Assembly (NCBI GenBank): GCA_964386435.1
Contig: CAYLSV010000095.1
Location: 1 to 13,443, forward strand
DNA: 13,443 nucleotides
DNA from: CAYLSV01 sp964386435
GTDB taxonomy: Bacteria > Planctomycetota > Phycisphaerae > Tepidisphaerales > Tepidisphaeraceae
Direction of reading: 5' to 3'
Shown here: one piece after another, positions 6,587 through 13,443 of the stretch
Numbering within the stretch: position 1 is the first letter of the stretch
Layout of the letters: each line of letters begins with the position of its first letter
The notes under the pieces: generated by a model
Database searches by the model: none
What the model saw: only the letters and a program-made list of their open reading frames with translations
What the model was told of the DNA's origin: nothing
Made by a program: the position numbers and the translations under genes

Positions 6587-8962
6587 TCAGGAGCCGAGCA
6601 TGACCCGGCGCAGCGCCGGGAGGATAAAGATGGCCAAACCGACCAGGACGGCGAGCGTGATCAGCAGCCACGGTGCCATGGGCACGAAGACGAGCAGCAG
6701 CAGGAACGCCGCCCCGAGCAACGAGCCGAGGGCGTACCCCTGCAGCCGGCCCTGCTGGGAGAGGGCCGCGAGGTTGCCGCCGCCGCGGGGCAGCCAAGCG
6801 AGCAGCGAGGCGGCGGCGTCGATCAGATACTGGTCCAAGGCGAACAGGATCCGGCCCAGCACCCGCAGCGGCCGCACGATGACGGCGTCGTAGATTTGAT
6901 CGACCCAGTACTTGCCCTCCAGCAGCCGGCTGAGGCCGCCGAAGGTGGAGGCGAGCTTGTCGCCCGCCGCCCGGTCCTTGAGGTGGAAGAACCACGCCGC
7001 CCCGACGCCGGCCAAGCTGACGACGGCCGCGATCAGGAAGCCGAGCCACGGAATTGCCGCGTGGCCGTAGGCCGTTTGCCCCCAGATCGTTGCCATCTCG
7101 CCGGTCCGCATCGCCCCTTCGGTGTACAGGGCGGCGTCGGCCTTGGCGAAGCCGAGCGTGAAGCTGGGCGAGTGGCCCAGGAAGTGGCCCAGGGTGTGGA
7201 TGCCGGGGAAGTTCAACAGGCCGCCGAGCAACGCCCCAATTGCCAGGATGTAGAGCGGCCACATCATGATGCGTGGCTCGTGGTCGTGATGATGCTCATC
7301 ATGATGCACGGCGGCATGATCGACGCCGCTGGTCGCCACGGTGCCCGCGTCGACGGCGGCGTGGGAGGCGTGAGCTTCATCATGCGCGTCGTCGTGATGA
7401 TGGTCCGGGTGCGGATCGGTCGGCACGAGGTGCGGCCCCTCGAAGACGCGGAAGTAGAGCCGGAACGTGTAGTACGCCGTGAAGAACGCCGTCAGCGTCA
7501 GGATGCCGAACAGCAAGTACGTCTCCCAGCCGCGGCCGCTGACCTTCGCGAAGTGGATGATCTCGTCCTTCGAGAAGAACCCGCTCGTCAGCGGCAACCC
7601 GGCCAGCGCCACGCAGCCGATGAGCATGACGATCCGCGTTTTGGGCAGCACCTTCTTGAGCCCCGACATCTGCCGCATGTCGAGGTGGCCGAGCATGGCG
7701 TGCATCACGACGCCGCTGGACAGAAACAAGAGCGCCTTGAAGAACGCGTGCGTCACGAGGTGGAACACGGCCGCGGCCGGCGCCAACACGGCGACGCCGA
7801 CGAACATGAAGCCGAGCTGACTGACCGTGGAGTAGGCGAAGACCTTCTTCAGGTCGAACTGTCGAAGGGCAATGGTGCCGGCGAAGAGTGCGGTGAACGC
7901 CCCGACGACGGCGATGGTCAGCATGGCCGCCTCGTTGCCGACGAAGGCGGTGGAGAGCCGGGCGATCATGTAGATGCCGGCCGTGACCATGGTCGCGGCG
8001 TGGATCAGCGCGCTGACTGGCGTCGGCCCTTCCATGGCGTCCGGCAGCCAGACGTACAGCGGGAACTGGGCAGATTTGCCGAACGCCCCGAGCATCAGGC
8101 AGAACGGCACCAGGTCGACCAGCCACAACTTGTCGGCGGCGACCCCGGCGGCGACGGGGTCGAGCATCAGCTCGACGAAGCCGGGGTTGATGCCGTCGCC
8201 GAAGTAGCTCACGGTGCCGAACAGGTAGAACAGCAGCATGATGCCGATGGCGAACCCGAAGTCGCCGACGCGGTTGACGAGGAACGCCTTCTTCGCCGCC
8301 GCCCTGGCCGCGGGCTTCTGGTAGTAGTAGCCGATCAGCAGGTAGCTGCAAAGGCCCACGCCCTCCCAGCCGAGGTAGAGCATGATGAGGTTTTCCCCCA
8401 TCACGAGGTTGGTCATGAAGAAGATGAACAGCCCGAGGTAAGCGAAGAACCGCCAATAACCATCCTCGCCCTTCATGTACCCCGCGGCGAAGACCGTGAT
8501 CAGGAAGCCGATGCCGCAGACGACCGACAGCATCACCGCCGTCAACGGGTCGATGAACGCACCGGCCTTGACCTCGAAGTACCCGGCAACACCATCGGCG
8601 GCCAGGCTCATGCCCTTTTGCTCGGGATCACCGGCGGCGAACCAGGTGTACCAGTGGCTGCGGTGCTCGACCGTCGGCACGGTGACGACCGGGCCGACCA
8701 AGGCGGCCGGGTCGACGTCGGCGGCGATGAAGTGGGTGCCGTCCGCGGCGGCGGCGTGATCGTCGTGGTCAGCGCCCGGGACGCTGAAGAACATGGTCAC
8801 GAGGATCAAGAGCGACCACACGGCCGCCCCGCCGACGCCGATCCAGATCGGCCAGTGGCTTTGCCCCTTGAGGTACTTGGCCCCAAAGAACCCGGCGACG
8901 ATCGCCCCGAGCAGCGGCAGCACCGGGATGAGCCAACTGTATGTTACGAGTCCTTCGAGCAT
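6587..8962 (-). CDS. nuoL: NADH-quinone oxidoreductase subunit L
   Basis: This 791-residue protein is the distal antiporter-like subunit of complex I. Family motifs are intact: LYLGWEGVGLCSYLLIGYYY (E200), FLVNRVGDFGF (D234), GAFGKSAQFPLYVWLPDAME (K296), HAATMVTAGIYMIAR (H321), THAFFKALLFLSSG (K409) and GFFSKDEI (K465). These correspond to E. coli E144, D178, K229, H254, K342 and K399. The end (YWVDQIYDAVIVRPLRVLGR onwards) fits the lateral-helix and last-segment region. It is much longer than the 613-residue E. coli protein. Part of the excess is a long loop near residues 62-125. Part is a His/Asp-rich insert at about 518-561 with 14 His in 44 residues. It lies 53 bases after nuoK; only a weak GAAGAGA precedes the ATG. 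Confidence 0.98.
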   Translation of the reverse strand: MLEGLVTYSWLIPVLPLLGAIVAGFFGAKYLKGQSHWPIWIGVGGAAVWSLLILVTMFFSVPGADHDDHAAAADGTHFIAADVDPAALVGPVVTVPTVEHRSHWYTWFAAGDPEQKGMSLAADGVAGYFEVKAGAFIDPLTAVMLSVVCGIGFLITVFAAGYMKGEDGYWRFFAYLGLFIFFMTNLVMGENLIMLYLGWEGVGLCSYLLIGYYYQKPAARAAAKKAFLVNRVGDFGFAIGIMLLFYLFGTVSYFGDGINPGFVELMLDPVAAGVAADKLWLVDLVPFCLMLGAFGKSAQFPLYVWLPDAMEGPTPVSALIHAATMVTAGIYMIARLSTAFVGNEAAMLTIAVVGAFTALFAGTIALRQFDLKKVFAYSTVSQLGFMFVGVAVLAPAAAVFHLVTHAFFKALLFLSSGVVMHAMLGHLDMRQMSGLKKVLPKTRIVMLIGCVALAGLPLTSGFFSKDEIIHFAKVSGRGWETYLLFGILTLTAFFTAYYTFRLYFRVFEGPHLVPTDPHPDHHHDDAHDEAHASHAAVDAGTVATSGVDHAAVHHDEHHHDHEPRIMMWPLYILAIGALLGGLLNFPGIHTLGHFLGHSPSFTLGFAKADAALYTEGAMRTGEMATIWGQTAYGHAAIPWLGFLIAAVVSLAGVGAAWFFHLKDRAAGDKLASTFGGLSRLLEGKYWVDQIYDAVIVRPLRVLGRILFALDQYLIDAAASLLAWLPRGGGNLAALSQQGRLQGYALGSLLGAAFLLLLVFVPMAPWLLITLAVLVGLAIFILPALRRVMLGS

Positions 8963-9015
8963 CGCGTTCTCTTCGATCGCCTTCCATAGAAACCGTCAGG
9001 TTGCGCGCCCGGCCA

Positions 9016-9333
9016 TCAGCCGCGCAACTCGTGCCATGCCTCGGCATCCACCGTGGACCGTTGTTTGAACAAAAGCACCACGATGCCCAGCGCCAACGTC
9101 GCCTCGGCCGCGGCGATCACCAGGATAAACACCACAAACGCCTGCCCCGCCATGTTGCCGTGGTAGGCGGCGAAGGCGATCAGATTGATCGCCACGCCCT
9201 GAAACATCAGCTCCGTGCACAGGAACATGACAATCAGGTTCCGTCGGCACAGGAACCCGATCATCCCCAACGCAAACATGATCCCGCCGACGGCGAGAAA
9301 GTGTTGCAGCGCGAGTGTGGTGAGGCCGGTCAT
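9016..9333 (-). CDS. nuoK: NADH-quinone oxidoreductase subunit K
   Basis: The 105-residue product has three predicted membrane helices and is the usual length for NuoK, the small complex I subunit that links the quinone module to the antiporter-like pumps. The two conserved intramembrane glutamates are present: E41 in NLIVMFLCTELMFQGVAINL and E77 in FVVFILVIAAAEATLALGIV, equivalent to E36 and E72 of E. coli. The start at 9333 gives the normal N-terminus (MTGLTTLALQHFLAVGGIMF). The bases just before the ATG belong to one arm of a repeat (CCACCTTCCCCACCC), so no Shine-Dalgarno is seen. nuoJ ends 103 bases upstream, the longest spacer within the nuo run. Confidence 0.97.
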   Translation of the reverse strand: MTGLTTLALQHFLAVGGIMFALGMIGFLCRRNLIVMFLCTELMFQGVAINLIAFAAYHGNMAGQAFVVFILVIAAAEATLALGIVVLLFKQRSTVDAEAWHELRG

Positions 9334-9347
9334 GGGTGGGGAAGGTG

Positions 9348-9433
9348 GTAGGTGGTAGGACTTAGGTATGAGGCCGGAGATGGCAGAGCGTGATCGAATC
9401 CTTCGGACCTAACACCTAATCCCTAACACCTAC
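9348..9433. repeat. Imperfect inverted repeat built of TAGGTG-type repeats, nuoJ/nuoK spacer
   Basis: The arm at 9348-9377 (GTAGGTGGTAGGACTTAGG...) and the reverse complement of 9404-9433 (GTAGGTGTTAGGGATTAGG...) agree at 23 of 30 positions, with a 26-base spacer. Each arm is itself repetitive: TAGGTGTTAGG-like units recur at about 6-8 bases. In RNA it would fold into a long hairpin filling most of the nuoJ-nuoK gap. The right arm continues (GTAGGAAGTAGG) into the nuoJ TAG stop. Confidence 0.75.
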
Positions 9434-9436
9434 TTC

Positions 9437-10609
9437 CTACGTCTGCGGATACGCCTTCTGCCGCGGGTTTTGGCTGCCGCGGATTGGCAGGGAGTTCGGG
9501 TTGTCGTCGACGGGGGTGCTGGGGGTGCTGACGAGGTTGCCCTGCGTCCTGTCGGGCTTCATCTCGACGCGGCGGTCGGTCGGCTTCCAGATCGGGCGGC
9601 GGGCAATGACGATCGCGCCGATCATCGCCACCGTCAGGATCAGCCCGGCCACCTGCAGCGCAACACCTTGGTTGGCCAGGAGATACACGCCAAGCTGCTG
9701 CGTCTGCCCGGCCACGATTGGGGCGGCATCCGGCGGCACGGCCCCGACGCCGGTCAGCGGCGCCTCGCCGTCGAGGATCGGGGCGTAAGGGACGATGGCG
9801 AGCGAGCCGTTGGCTGGCAATGCAGCCGGCGTCTTGGCGAACACGGCGAACAGGATCAGCCCGGCGATGACAAACCCGGTGGCCGAGGCGGCGAAGCCCT
9901 GGCCGAAGGTGGTCGAAGCGTCGTGATCGGGCAAAAACTCAAACACCTCGCCCTCGCCGTCGGTCGCCGCCCGCTCGGGTCCGGCGTCGGCGGCGAGCAT
10001 GATGACGAAGGTGTACGTGACGAGGATGGCCCCGGCGTAAATCGTCACGAGGGCCGCGGCCATGAATTCTGCGGCGAGCAGGATGAACAGCCCGGCCGAG
10101 GCGAAAATCGTGAGCACGAACCACAAAGCCGAGTAGACCGGCTTGGGGTGCGTGATGACCCGGACGCTGGCCGCCAGCGCCAGGAACGCGAAGACCCAGA
10201 AGAACGGCCCCATCGCCAGGAGGCCGCCGAGCCGGGCCTCGGCGCCGTTGGCTTCGAGGAAGTCGCTGGTGTGGGCCAACACGTTGCCGACGACGATGAC
10301 GAACGTGACAAGCAGGCCGACGGCCCCGATTTTCGTCAGCACGTTCTGCAGCGGCCACCGCTTGGGCAGCACGAGCCAGGTCATGAGGGCCGCGGCGGCG
10401 CAGCAGATAATGATAACCGACGGGGCGACGACCTGCGGCCCGTCGAGGGCCGACGGCACCGGCTCCGGGTCGACGGCGAGGGTGGCCGTCTCCAGGCCTT
10501 CCAGCACCGCCCGGTTGGGCGGCAGCACCTCGTCGGGCAGCGCCGGGCGTGGGGTGGCCTCGGGCTGGGCGTCGTCGGTCGGGCTGGGCAGGGCCGGGGC
10601 TTGGGTCAT
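9437..10609 (-). CDS. nuoJ: NADH-quinone oxidoreductase subunit J with long N-terminal extension
   Basis: The 390-residue product is about twice the usual NuoJ length. The NuoJ core begins near residue 132 and is unmistakable: HPKPVYSALWFVLTIFASAG, LFILLAAEFMAAALVTIYAG, AILVTYTFVIMLA (about 154-206), then two further membrane segments near 238-259 and 316-337. NuoJ helps form the path between the quinone site and the pumps. Ahead of the core lies a proline-rich, acidic, charged stretch (1-60) and two extra predicted membrane segments (about 62-82 and 91-112). The polar C-terminal tail (about 340-390) is also long. The start at 10609 is the upstream ATG of the open frame; a later start is possible, but the two extra hydrophobic segments share the frame and GC3 of the core and look coding. 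It opens the nuo run; the upstream glycosyltransferase ends 103 bases before it. Confidence 0.93.
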   Translation of the reverse strand: MTQAPALPSPTDDAQPEATPRPALPDEVLPPNRAVLEGLETATLAVDPEPVPSALDGPQVVAPSVIIICCAAAALMTWLVLPKRWPLQNVLTKIGAVGLLVTFVIVVGNVLAHTSDFLEANGAEARLGGLLAMGPFFWVFAFLALAASVRVITHPKPVYSALWFVLTIFASAGLFILLAAEFMAAALVTIYAGAILVTYTFVIMLAADAGPERAATDGEGEVFEFLPDHDASTTFGQGFAASATGFVIAGLILFAVFAKTPAALPANGSLAIVPYAPILDGEAPLTGVGAVPPDAAPIVAGQTQQLGVYLLANQGVALQVAGLILTVAMIGAIVIARRPIWKPTDRRVEMKPDRTQGNLVSTPSTPVDDNPNSLPIRGSQNPRQKAYPQT

Positions 10610-10630
10610 GGTGAGGGGCTGCGGGCGGCG

Positions 10631-10658
10631 AGTGTAGCCGGGGTGGTTGCCGCCGCAA
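10631..10658 (-). promoter_or_regulatory. Candidate promoter for nuoJKLMN
   Basis: On the minus strand TTGCGG (10658-10653) and TACACT (10636-10631) are separated by 16 bases, an imperfect match to a housekeeping promoter. The predicted start would be about 15 bases before the nuoJ ATG. Both boxes are weak matches and the assignment rests largely on position. Confidence 0.25.
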
Positions 10659-10663
10659 CCCCG
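10641..10663 (-). terminator. Hairpin between the glycosyltransferase gene and nuoJ
   Basis: Arms GGTTGC (10645-10650) and GCAACC (10655-10660) around CGCC, extendable by G-C pairs on the outside across a small bulge. It lies about 50 bases after the glycosyltransferase stop and overlaps the candidate -35 box. There is no U-run, so it may be a weak terminator or an attenuator. Confidence 0.25.
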
Positions 10664-10712
10664 CAGGGCGGAACTTCAACAGGCACGGGTTATGGGCGGC
10701 GGGCGAGGTGCA

Positions 10713-12020
10713 TCATTCCGCTGGCTGCTCCCGCCCCAGCGCCAGGCGGGGCAGCTCGAAGCTCTCGGCGAGGTCCGGCGGCAGGATCGGCAGCTCCACC
10801 CGTCGGCCGCTGGTGCCCGACAGCAGGGCCAGCACCTTCTCCGTGACCGCCTCGACGGGAATGCTCTGCATGCACACATTGTCGCGGCAGGGGCTGAAGC
10901 GGTGATTGAGGGCGCTGACGCACGGGCTGCAAGCGATGCCGCTCCACAGGACGTGGGCCTTGGGCCCCAGCGGGCCGTACAGCAGCGGCGTCTCGGGGCC
11001 GAACAGGACGACGGTGTGGATGTCGCACAGCGAAGCGAAGTGGCCGGGGCCGCTGTCGTTGGTCACCAGCACGTCGGCCAGGTCGTAGAGGGCCAGCAGC
11101 TGCGGCAGCGTCGTCCGCCCGGCGAGGCTGAAGCAGCGGCTGTCGCCCACCTCGGCGGTGAGGGCGTCGGCGGCGGCGATCTCGTCACGGCCGCCGGTGA
11201 AGGCGACGCGGACGTCGGGCCGGTCGGCGAGCAACTGCTTGGCGACCTCGACGAACCGCGCCGAGGGCCACCGCCGCAGCGGCAGCATGTCGCTGGCGTT
11301 GGGGTTGAGCAGCACGAGCGGCCCGCCAGTGCGCGTGTCCGGCACAAGTTGTCGCACCGCCTGCCGGTCGGCGTCGGTCGCTTCGTGCTGCGGCGGGGCG
11401 AGGTCGACGCGGGGCACCGGCCTCTTCAAGAGTGGCACCTGGGCCGGATCGGCCCACGCCGCCTCCACGAGCAGCAGGTAGTGCAGGGCCGTGTGCAGGT
11501 ACGGGTTGTAGCTGACGCGGTGGGTCAGGAGGTCGCCGCGGTACGGCGACTCGAACGTGTAGCGGTGCAGCCCGACCCGGATGCGGGCCCCGGCCAGGTA
11601 GGCGAGGATGGCCGAGGCGCGGGCAAAGAACTCCATGTCGATCGTCGCCTCGATCCGCAGCCGGCGGATCTGCCGCAGCGTCCGCAAGGCATCCCGCGCA
11701 AACCGCCACGGCGAGCTGGCGTCGATGGTCAGCACGTTCTCCCGCGGCACCAGGCCCATGAGGTCGAGAATCGCCCGGTTCTCGTCGAAGACCCAGAAGT
11801 AGACGTGCTCCCGCCCCACCCGCTCGATGGCCTGCCGGATCGCAGCGTGGGCGAGCACCGTCGCCCCCTGCTCGGTCATCTTCAGGAACAGGATCGACGT
11901 CGGCGGCGTCGTGGTATCCTCCGGCCGCACCAGCTTGGCCACGGCCCGAACCGCCGAGAGCGCCCACGCCGTCGGCTGGCCGAGCCACTGGTCAATGAGT
12001 CGGATCGTCTGCGGCCGCAC
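10713..12020 (-). CDS. Family 9 glycosyltransferase (heptosyltransferase-like)
   Basis: The 435-residue product fits the GT9 family, inner-membrane-associated GT-B enzymes that add heptose or a related sugar from a nucleotide donor to lipopolysaccharide core or similar glycans. The N-terminal domain has TSILFLKMTEQGATVLAHAA and the VYFWVFDENRAILDLM region. The C-terminal domain has LVLLNPNASDMLPLRRWPSA, AFTGGRDE, LAGRTTLPQLLALYDLADVL and the signature TNDSGPGHFAS with the conserved Asp (D322). A four-cysteine segment near the end (CSPCVSALNHRFSPCRDNVC; C364, C367, C378, C383) resembles the Cys-rich tail common in this family. The start is GTG at 12020, chosen because RLIDQWLGQP just after it looks like the family's usual N-terminus. 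It precedes nuoJ on the same strand but has no functional link to complex I. Donor and acceptor sugars cannot be told from sequence. Confidence 0.9.
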   Translation of the reverse strand: MRPQTIRLIDQWLGQPTAWALSAVRAVAKLVRPEDTTTPPTSILFLKMTEQGATVLAHAAIRQAIERVGREHVYFWVFDENRAILDLMGLVPRENVLTIDASSPWRFARDALRTLRQIRRLRIEATIDMEFFARASAILAYLAGARIRVGLHRYTFESPYRGDLLTHRVSYNPYLHTALHYLLLVEAAWADPAQVPLLKRPVPRVDLAPPQHEATDADRQAVRQLVPDTRTGGPLVLLNPNASDMLPLRRWPSARFVEVAKQLLADRPDVRVAFTGGRDEIAAADALTAEVGDSRCFSLAGRTTLPQLLALYDLADVLVTNDSGPGHFASLCDIHTVVLFGPETPLLYGPLGPKAHVLWSGIACSPCVSALNHRFSPCRDNVCMQSIPVEAVTEKVLALLSGTSGRRVELPILPPDLAESFELPRLALGREQPAE

Positions 12021-12092
12021 AGGCCGGGCATGACAACCGGGTTTGGGGGTGACGTCAAGGGAGGGGGTGGGTTGTCCTTGGTGGTTGGTTCT

Positions 12093-12148
12093 TTGTTCTT
12101 GGTCCGTTGTTCTTGGTCAGTTGTCAGTTGTCAGTTGTCAGTAATCAG
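12093..12148. repeat. Heptamer tandem-repeat cluster upstream of the glycosyltransferase
   Basis: A 14-mer, TTGTTCTTGGTCCG then TTGTTCTTGGTCAG (12093-12120, 13 of 14 identical), runs straight into three perfect TTGTCAG heptamers (12121-12141) and a degenerate TAATCAG (12142-12148). All periods are multiples of seven. The cluster lies in the divergent gap between the minus-strand glycosyltransferase and the plus-strand membrane protein, so it may affect their promoters. It is a short tandemly repeated repetitive sequence (STRR) type of repeat rather than a CRISPR array, as there are no spacers. Confidence 0.9.
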
Positions 12149-12204
12149 TTGCTGATGTTCCTTGGTGAGAAGCCGAGGGGAGAGCAAGGGACCACGGACG
12201 ACGG

Positions 12205-12732
12205 ATGACCGACTCCTATGGTCCGGTCATGGACGGCGTACTCACCGCGTTGGTCGTGTTTATTCTCGTGTGCGTCGTGATGCCGGACCTGGTGAAGGAT
12301 CGGACGCAGTTTTACGGGGCGTTCGGGTGCGTCGTGGCGGCGATGGTGCTCAGCGGGCTGGGGGTGATGGTCGGCGGCGGGTTCCGGGCGATCGCGTATG
12401 TCGGGATGACGCTGCTGAACATTGGGGCGCTCTTGCTGCTGTTCCTGGCCTGCGGCGGGCTGACGGCGCGGGGGCTGGCGGCGGAGATGAAGGGGGCGTT
12501 CGAGGTCATACGCCGCGGCGAGACGGGCAAGGAGACGATCATCCCGATCGCCGGCCAAGCCAAGCGGCCGCCGCGGGACGTGAGCCCGGCCGAGGAGCGC
12601 GGCGGCGAGGACCTTGCCGCCGACCTCGACGCCGGCGAGTTCGTCGCTCGCAAGCCCGTGCCGCCGAAGAAGCCGCCGGTGGACCGGGACTCGCCGATCC
12701 CGCTGGAAGGGGCGGAGAAGACGGACGATTGA
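12205..12732 (+). CDS. Unidentified small membrane protein with acidic C-terminal tail
   Basis: The 175-residue frame has three predicted membrane helices (about residues 9-30, 37-58 and 62-86) and then a hydrophilic tail of about 90 residues. The tail begins with TARGLAAEMKGAFEVIRRGE and KETIIPIAGQ, continues with a Pro/Arg stretch, and ends Pro/Lys- and Asp/Glu-rich (ARKPVPPKKPPVDRD ... EKTDD). High GC3 and a sensible hydrophobic pattern support it being real. The start at 12205 is the first ATG; a second at 12229 (MDGVLTALVV) would begin just at the first helix. A GAGGGGAG at about 12175 is too far upstream to be a normal ribosome site. It is the only plus-strand gene: divergent from the glycosyltransferase and convergent with the HlyD-like gene. 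I do not recognise the family. Confidence 0.75.
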   Translation: MTDSYGPVMDGVLTALVVFILVCVVMPDLVKDRTQFYGAFGCVVAAMVLSGLGVMVGGGFRAIAYVGMTLLNIGALLLLFLACGGLTARGLAAEMKGAFEVIRRGETGKETIIPIAGQAKRPPRDVSPAEERGGEDLAADLDAGEFVARKPVPPKKPPVDRDSPIPLEGAEKTDD

Positions 12733-12781
12733 CCGGCGTCGCACTTCCGGACGCGCCCGCTGACGCGGACGGTTAGGAGAG

Positions 12782-13443
12782 CTACTCCAACGCCACGCGG
12801 TCGCGGAACCGCAGCAAAGCCCGCCACAGGTGCCGGCCCAGCAGGGTCGGTTCGCCTTCAAGTTGCACCTCGGCGCGACCGCCGTAGGCGAGGGTGCCGT
12901 CGGCGACTTCGCCGGCATCTTCCAGGCGGATGCGCAGGCGGTACCAGTTCTGCGTCGCCCGGCCGGTTTCCGGCGACACGGCCACCGGGCCACCGTTGGG
13001 CATGAGCAGCCCCTCGGCGGGCAGGGCGTCGGTGCCGATGCGGCTGACCTCGGCGACGCGGCCGGTGAGCGTCACGCCCGGCCGGCGGTGGGTGCGGACG
13101 CTGAGTTGCTCGCCGACCTCGGGCAGCGTCGTGGCCACCGTCTGCTCGTCCAGCAACGCCTCGATGATCCACGCCCCCGACGCCACGGTCGCGACGACCT
13201 CGCCGGGCGCGACGCGGCGGCCCAGGTCGCGGTCCAGCGGCGCGGCGATCACCAAGCCGGCCTCGGGCGCGCGGACGTGGCTGGCGGCGAGGCGATCCTC
13301 CAGCAGCGTGAGCGCCTGCTGCTTCGCGTCCCGCCGGGCCAGGGCCTGCGTCCACTCGGCGTCGTCGTCCACCGCCCGCGCCACCACGGCCTCGGCGGCG
13401 GCGAGTTGGGCGTGTGCCTGGGCCCAAGCGGCGTAATCGTCCG
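12782..13443 (-). CDS. HlyD-type periplasmic adaptor, C-terminal part (possibly of an M50-HlyD protein)
   Basis: The frame is open to the right edge and supplies 219 residues. The first ~55 are Ala/Arg/Glu-rich and look like the end of an alpha-helical hairpin. Next comes SHVRAPEAGLVIAAPLDRDL with GRRVAPGEVVATVAS, a typical lipoyl-like half-motif of membrane-fusion proteins. A beta-barrel region follows (WIIEALLDEQTVATTLPEVG, VTLTGRVAEVSRIG). The tail (ALPAEGLLMPNGGPVAV ... YGGRAEVQLEGEP ... LWRALLRFRDRVALE) resembles the end of planctomycete proteins in which an HlyD part is fused or paired with an M50 site-2 protease; that comparison is from memory. It would act in the periplasm, joining an inner-membrane transporter or protease to export. 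Partner and N-terminal domain are outside the window. Confidence 0.82.
   Translation of the reverse strand, partial: DDYAAWAQAHAQLAAAEAVVARAVDDDAEWTQALARRDAKQQALTLLEDRLAASHVRAPEAGLVIAAPLDRDLGRRVAPGEVVATVASGAWIIEALLDEQTVATTLPEVGEQLSVRTHRRPGVTLTGRVAEVSRIGTDALPAEGLLMPNGGPVAVSPETGRATQNWYRLRIRLEDAGEVADGTLAYGGRAEVQLEGEPTLLGRHLWRALLRFRDRVALE

Noticed and set aside
6278..8989. Very long plus-strand open frames opposite nuoL, nuoM, nuoN and the porin
   Set aside because: They lie antisense to clear genes and read as Gln/Arg/His/Asp-rich low-complexity protein, the usual mirror of high-GC3 hydrophobic genes. No domain is visible.
12050..12057. Palindrome TGACGTCA upstream of the glycosyltransferase
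   Set aside because: An isolated 8-base palindrome is expected by chance at this length, and no partner site is seen.
12093..12148. Possible CRISPR array
   Set aside because: The repeats are 7 and 14 bases and contiguous, with no unique spacers and no cas genes.

Overview
The window is GC-rich DNA with high GC at third codon positions. It reads as the genome of a Gram-negative-type bacterium. The planctomycete-like style of several proteins (a family 9 glycosyltransferase starting near RLIDQW, a NuoJ with a long N-terminal extension, a coiled-coil plus Porin_O_P outer-membrane protein, and an HlyD tail of the kind seen in M50/HlyD proteins) suggests Planctomycetota, perhaps Phycisphaerae. 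That placement is inference from remembered family style, not from a search.

Layout from left to right. (1) 1-348, minus strand: the start of an unidentified membrane protein running off the left edge, the C-terminal end of an NAD-dependent epimerase, and a run of ten undetermined bases (339-348) inside that epimerase end. (2) 526-1081: no convincing gene, but a pair of related palindromes in a REPIN-like arrangement and a tandem 11-mer. (3) 1082-2511, minus: a Porin_O_P family porin with a strong UUCG-capped terminator hairpin behind it. (4) 2526-3262: no gene; probable leader and promoter DNA for the porin, with three similar short repeats 19-20 bases apart. (5) 3263-10609, minus: nuoJ, nuoK, nuoL, nuoM and nuoN in standard order, encoding the membrane-arm proton-pumping subunits of respiratory complex I. 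nuoA-I are not next to them. (6) 10713-12020, minus: a family 9 (heptosyltransferase-like) glycosyltransferase directly upstream of nuoJ. (7) 12205-12732, plus: a small unidentified membrane protein. (8) 12782-13443, minus: the C-terminal part of an HlyD-type adaptor running off the right edge.

The five nuo genes make the quinone-linked ion-translocating arm: three antiporter-like pumps (L, M, N) plus J and K, which link them to the rest of the enzyme. Their key charged residues are all present, so this should be a working pump. Oddities are a NuoJ with about 130 extra N-terminal residues including two predicted membrane segments, and a NuoL with a 44-residue histidine-rich loop.

The least explained structure is a set of small repeats at gene junctions. 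A palindrome family (CTGCGG-type arms around a 3-base centre) occurs three times, once inside the 3' end of nuoM. Heptamer-based tandem repeats lie at the nuoM/nuoN junction, in the nuoJ/nuoK spacer and next to the glycosyltransferase. Two of them supply the stop codon of the gene they follow. I found no CRISPR array, tRNA, rRNA, transposase gene or recognisable defence system.
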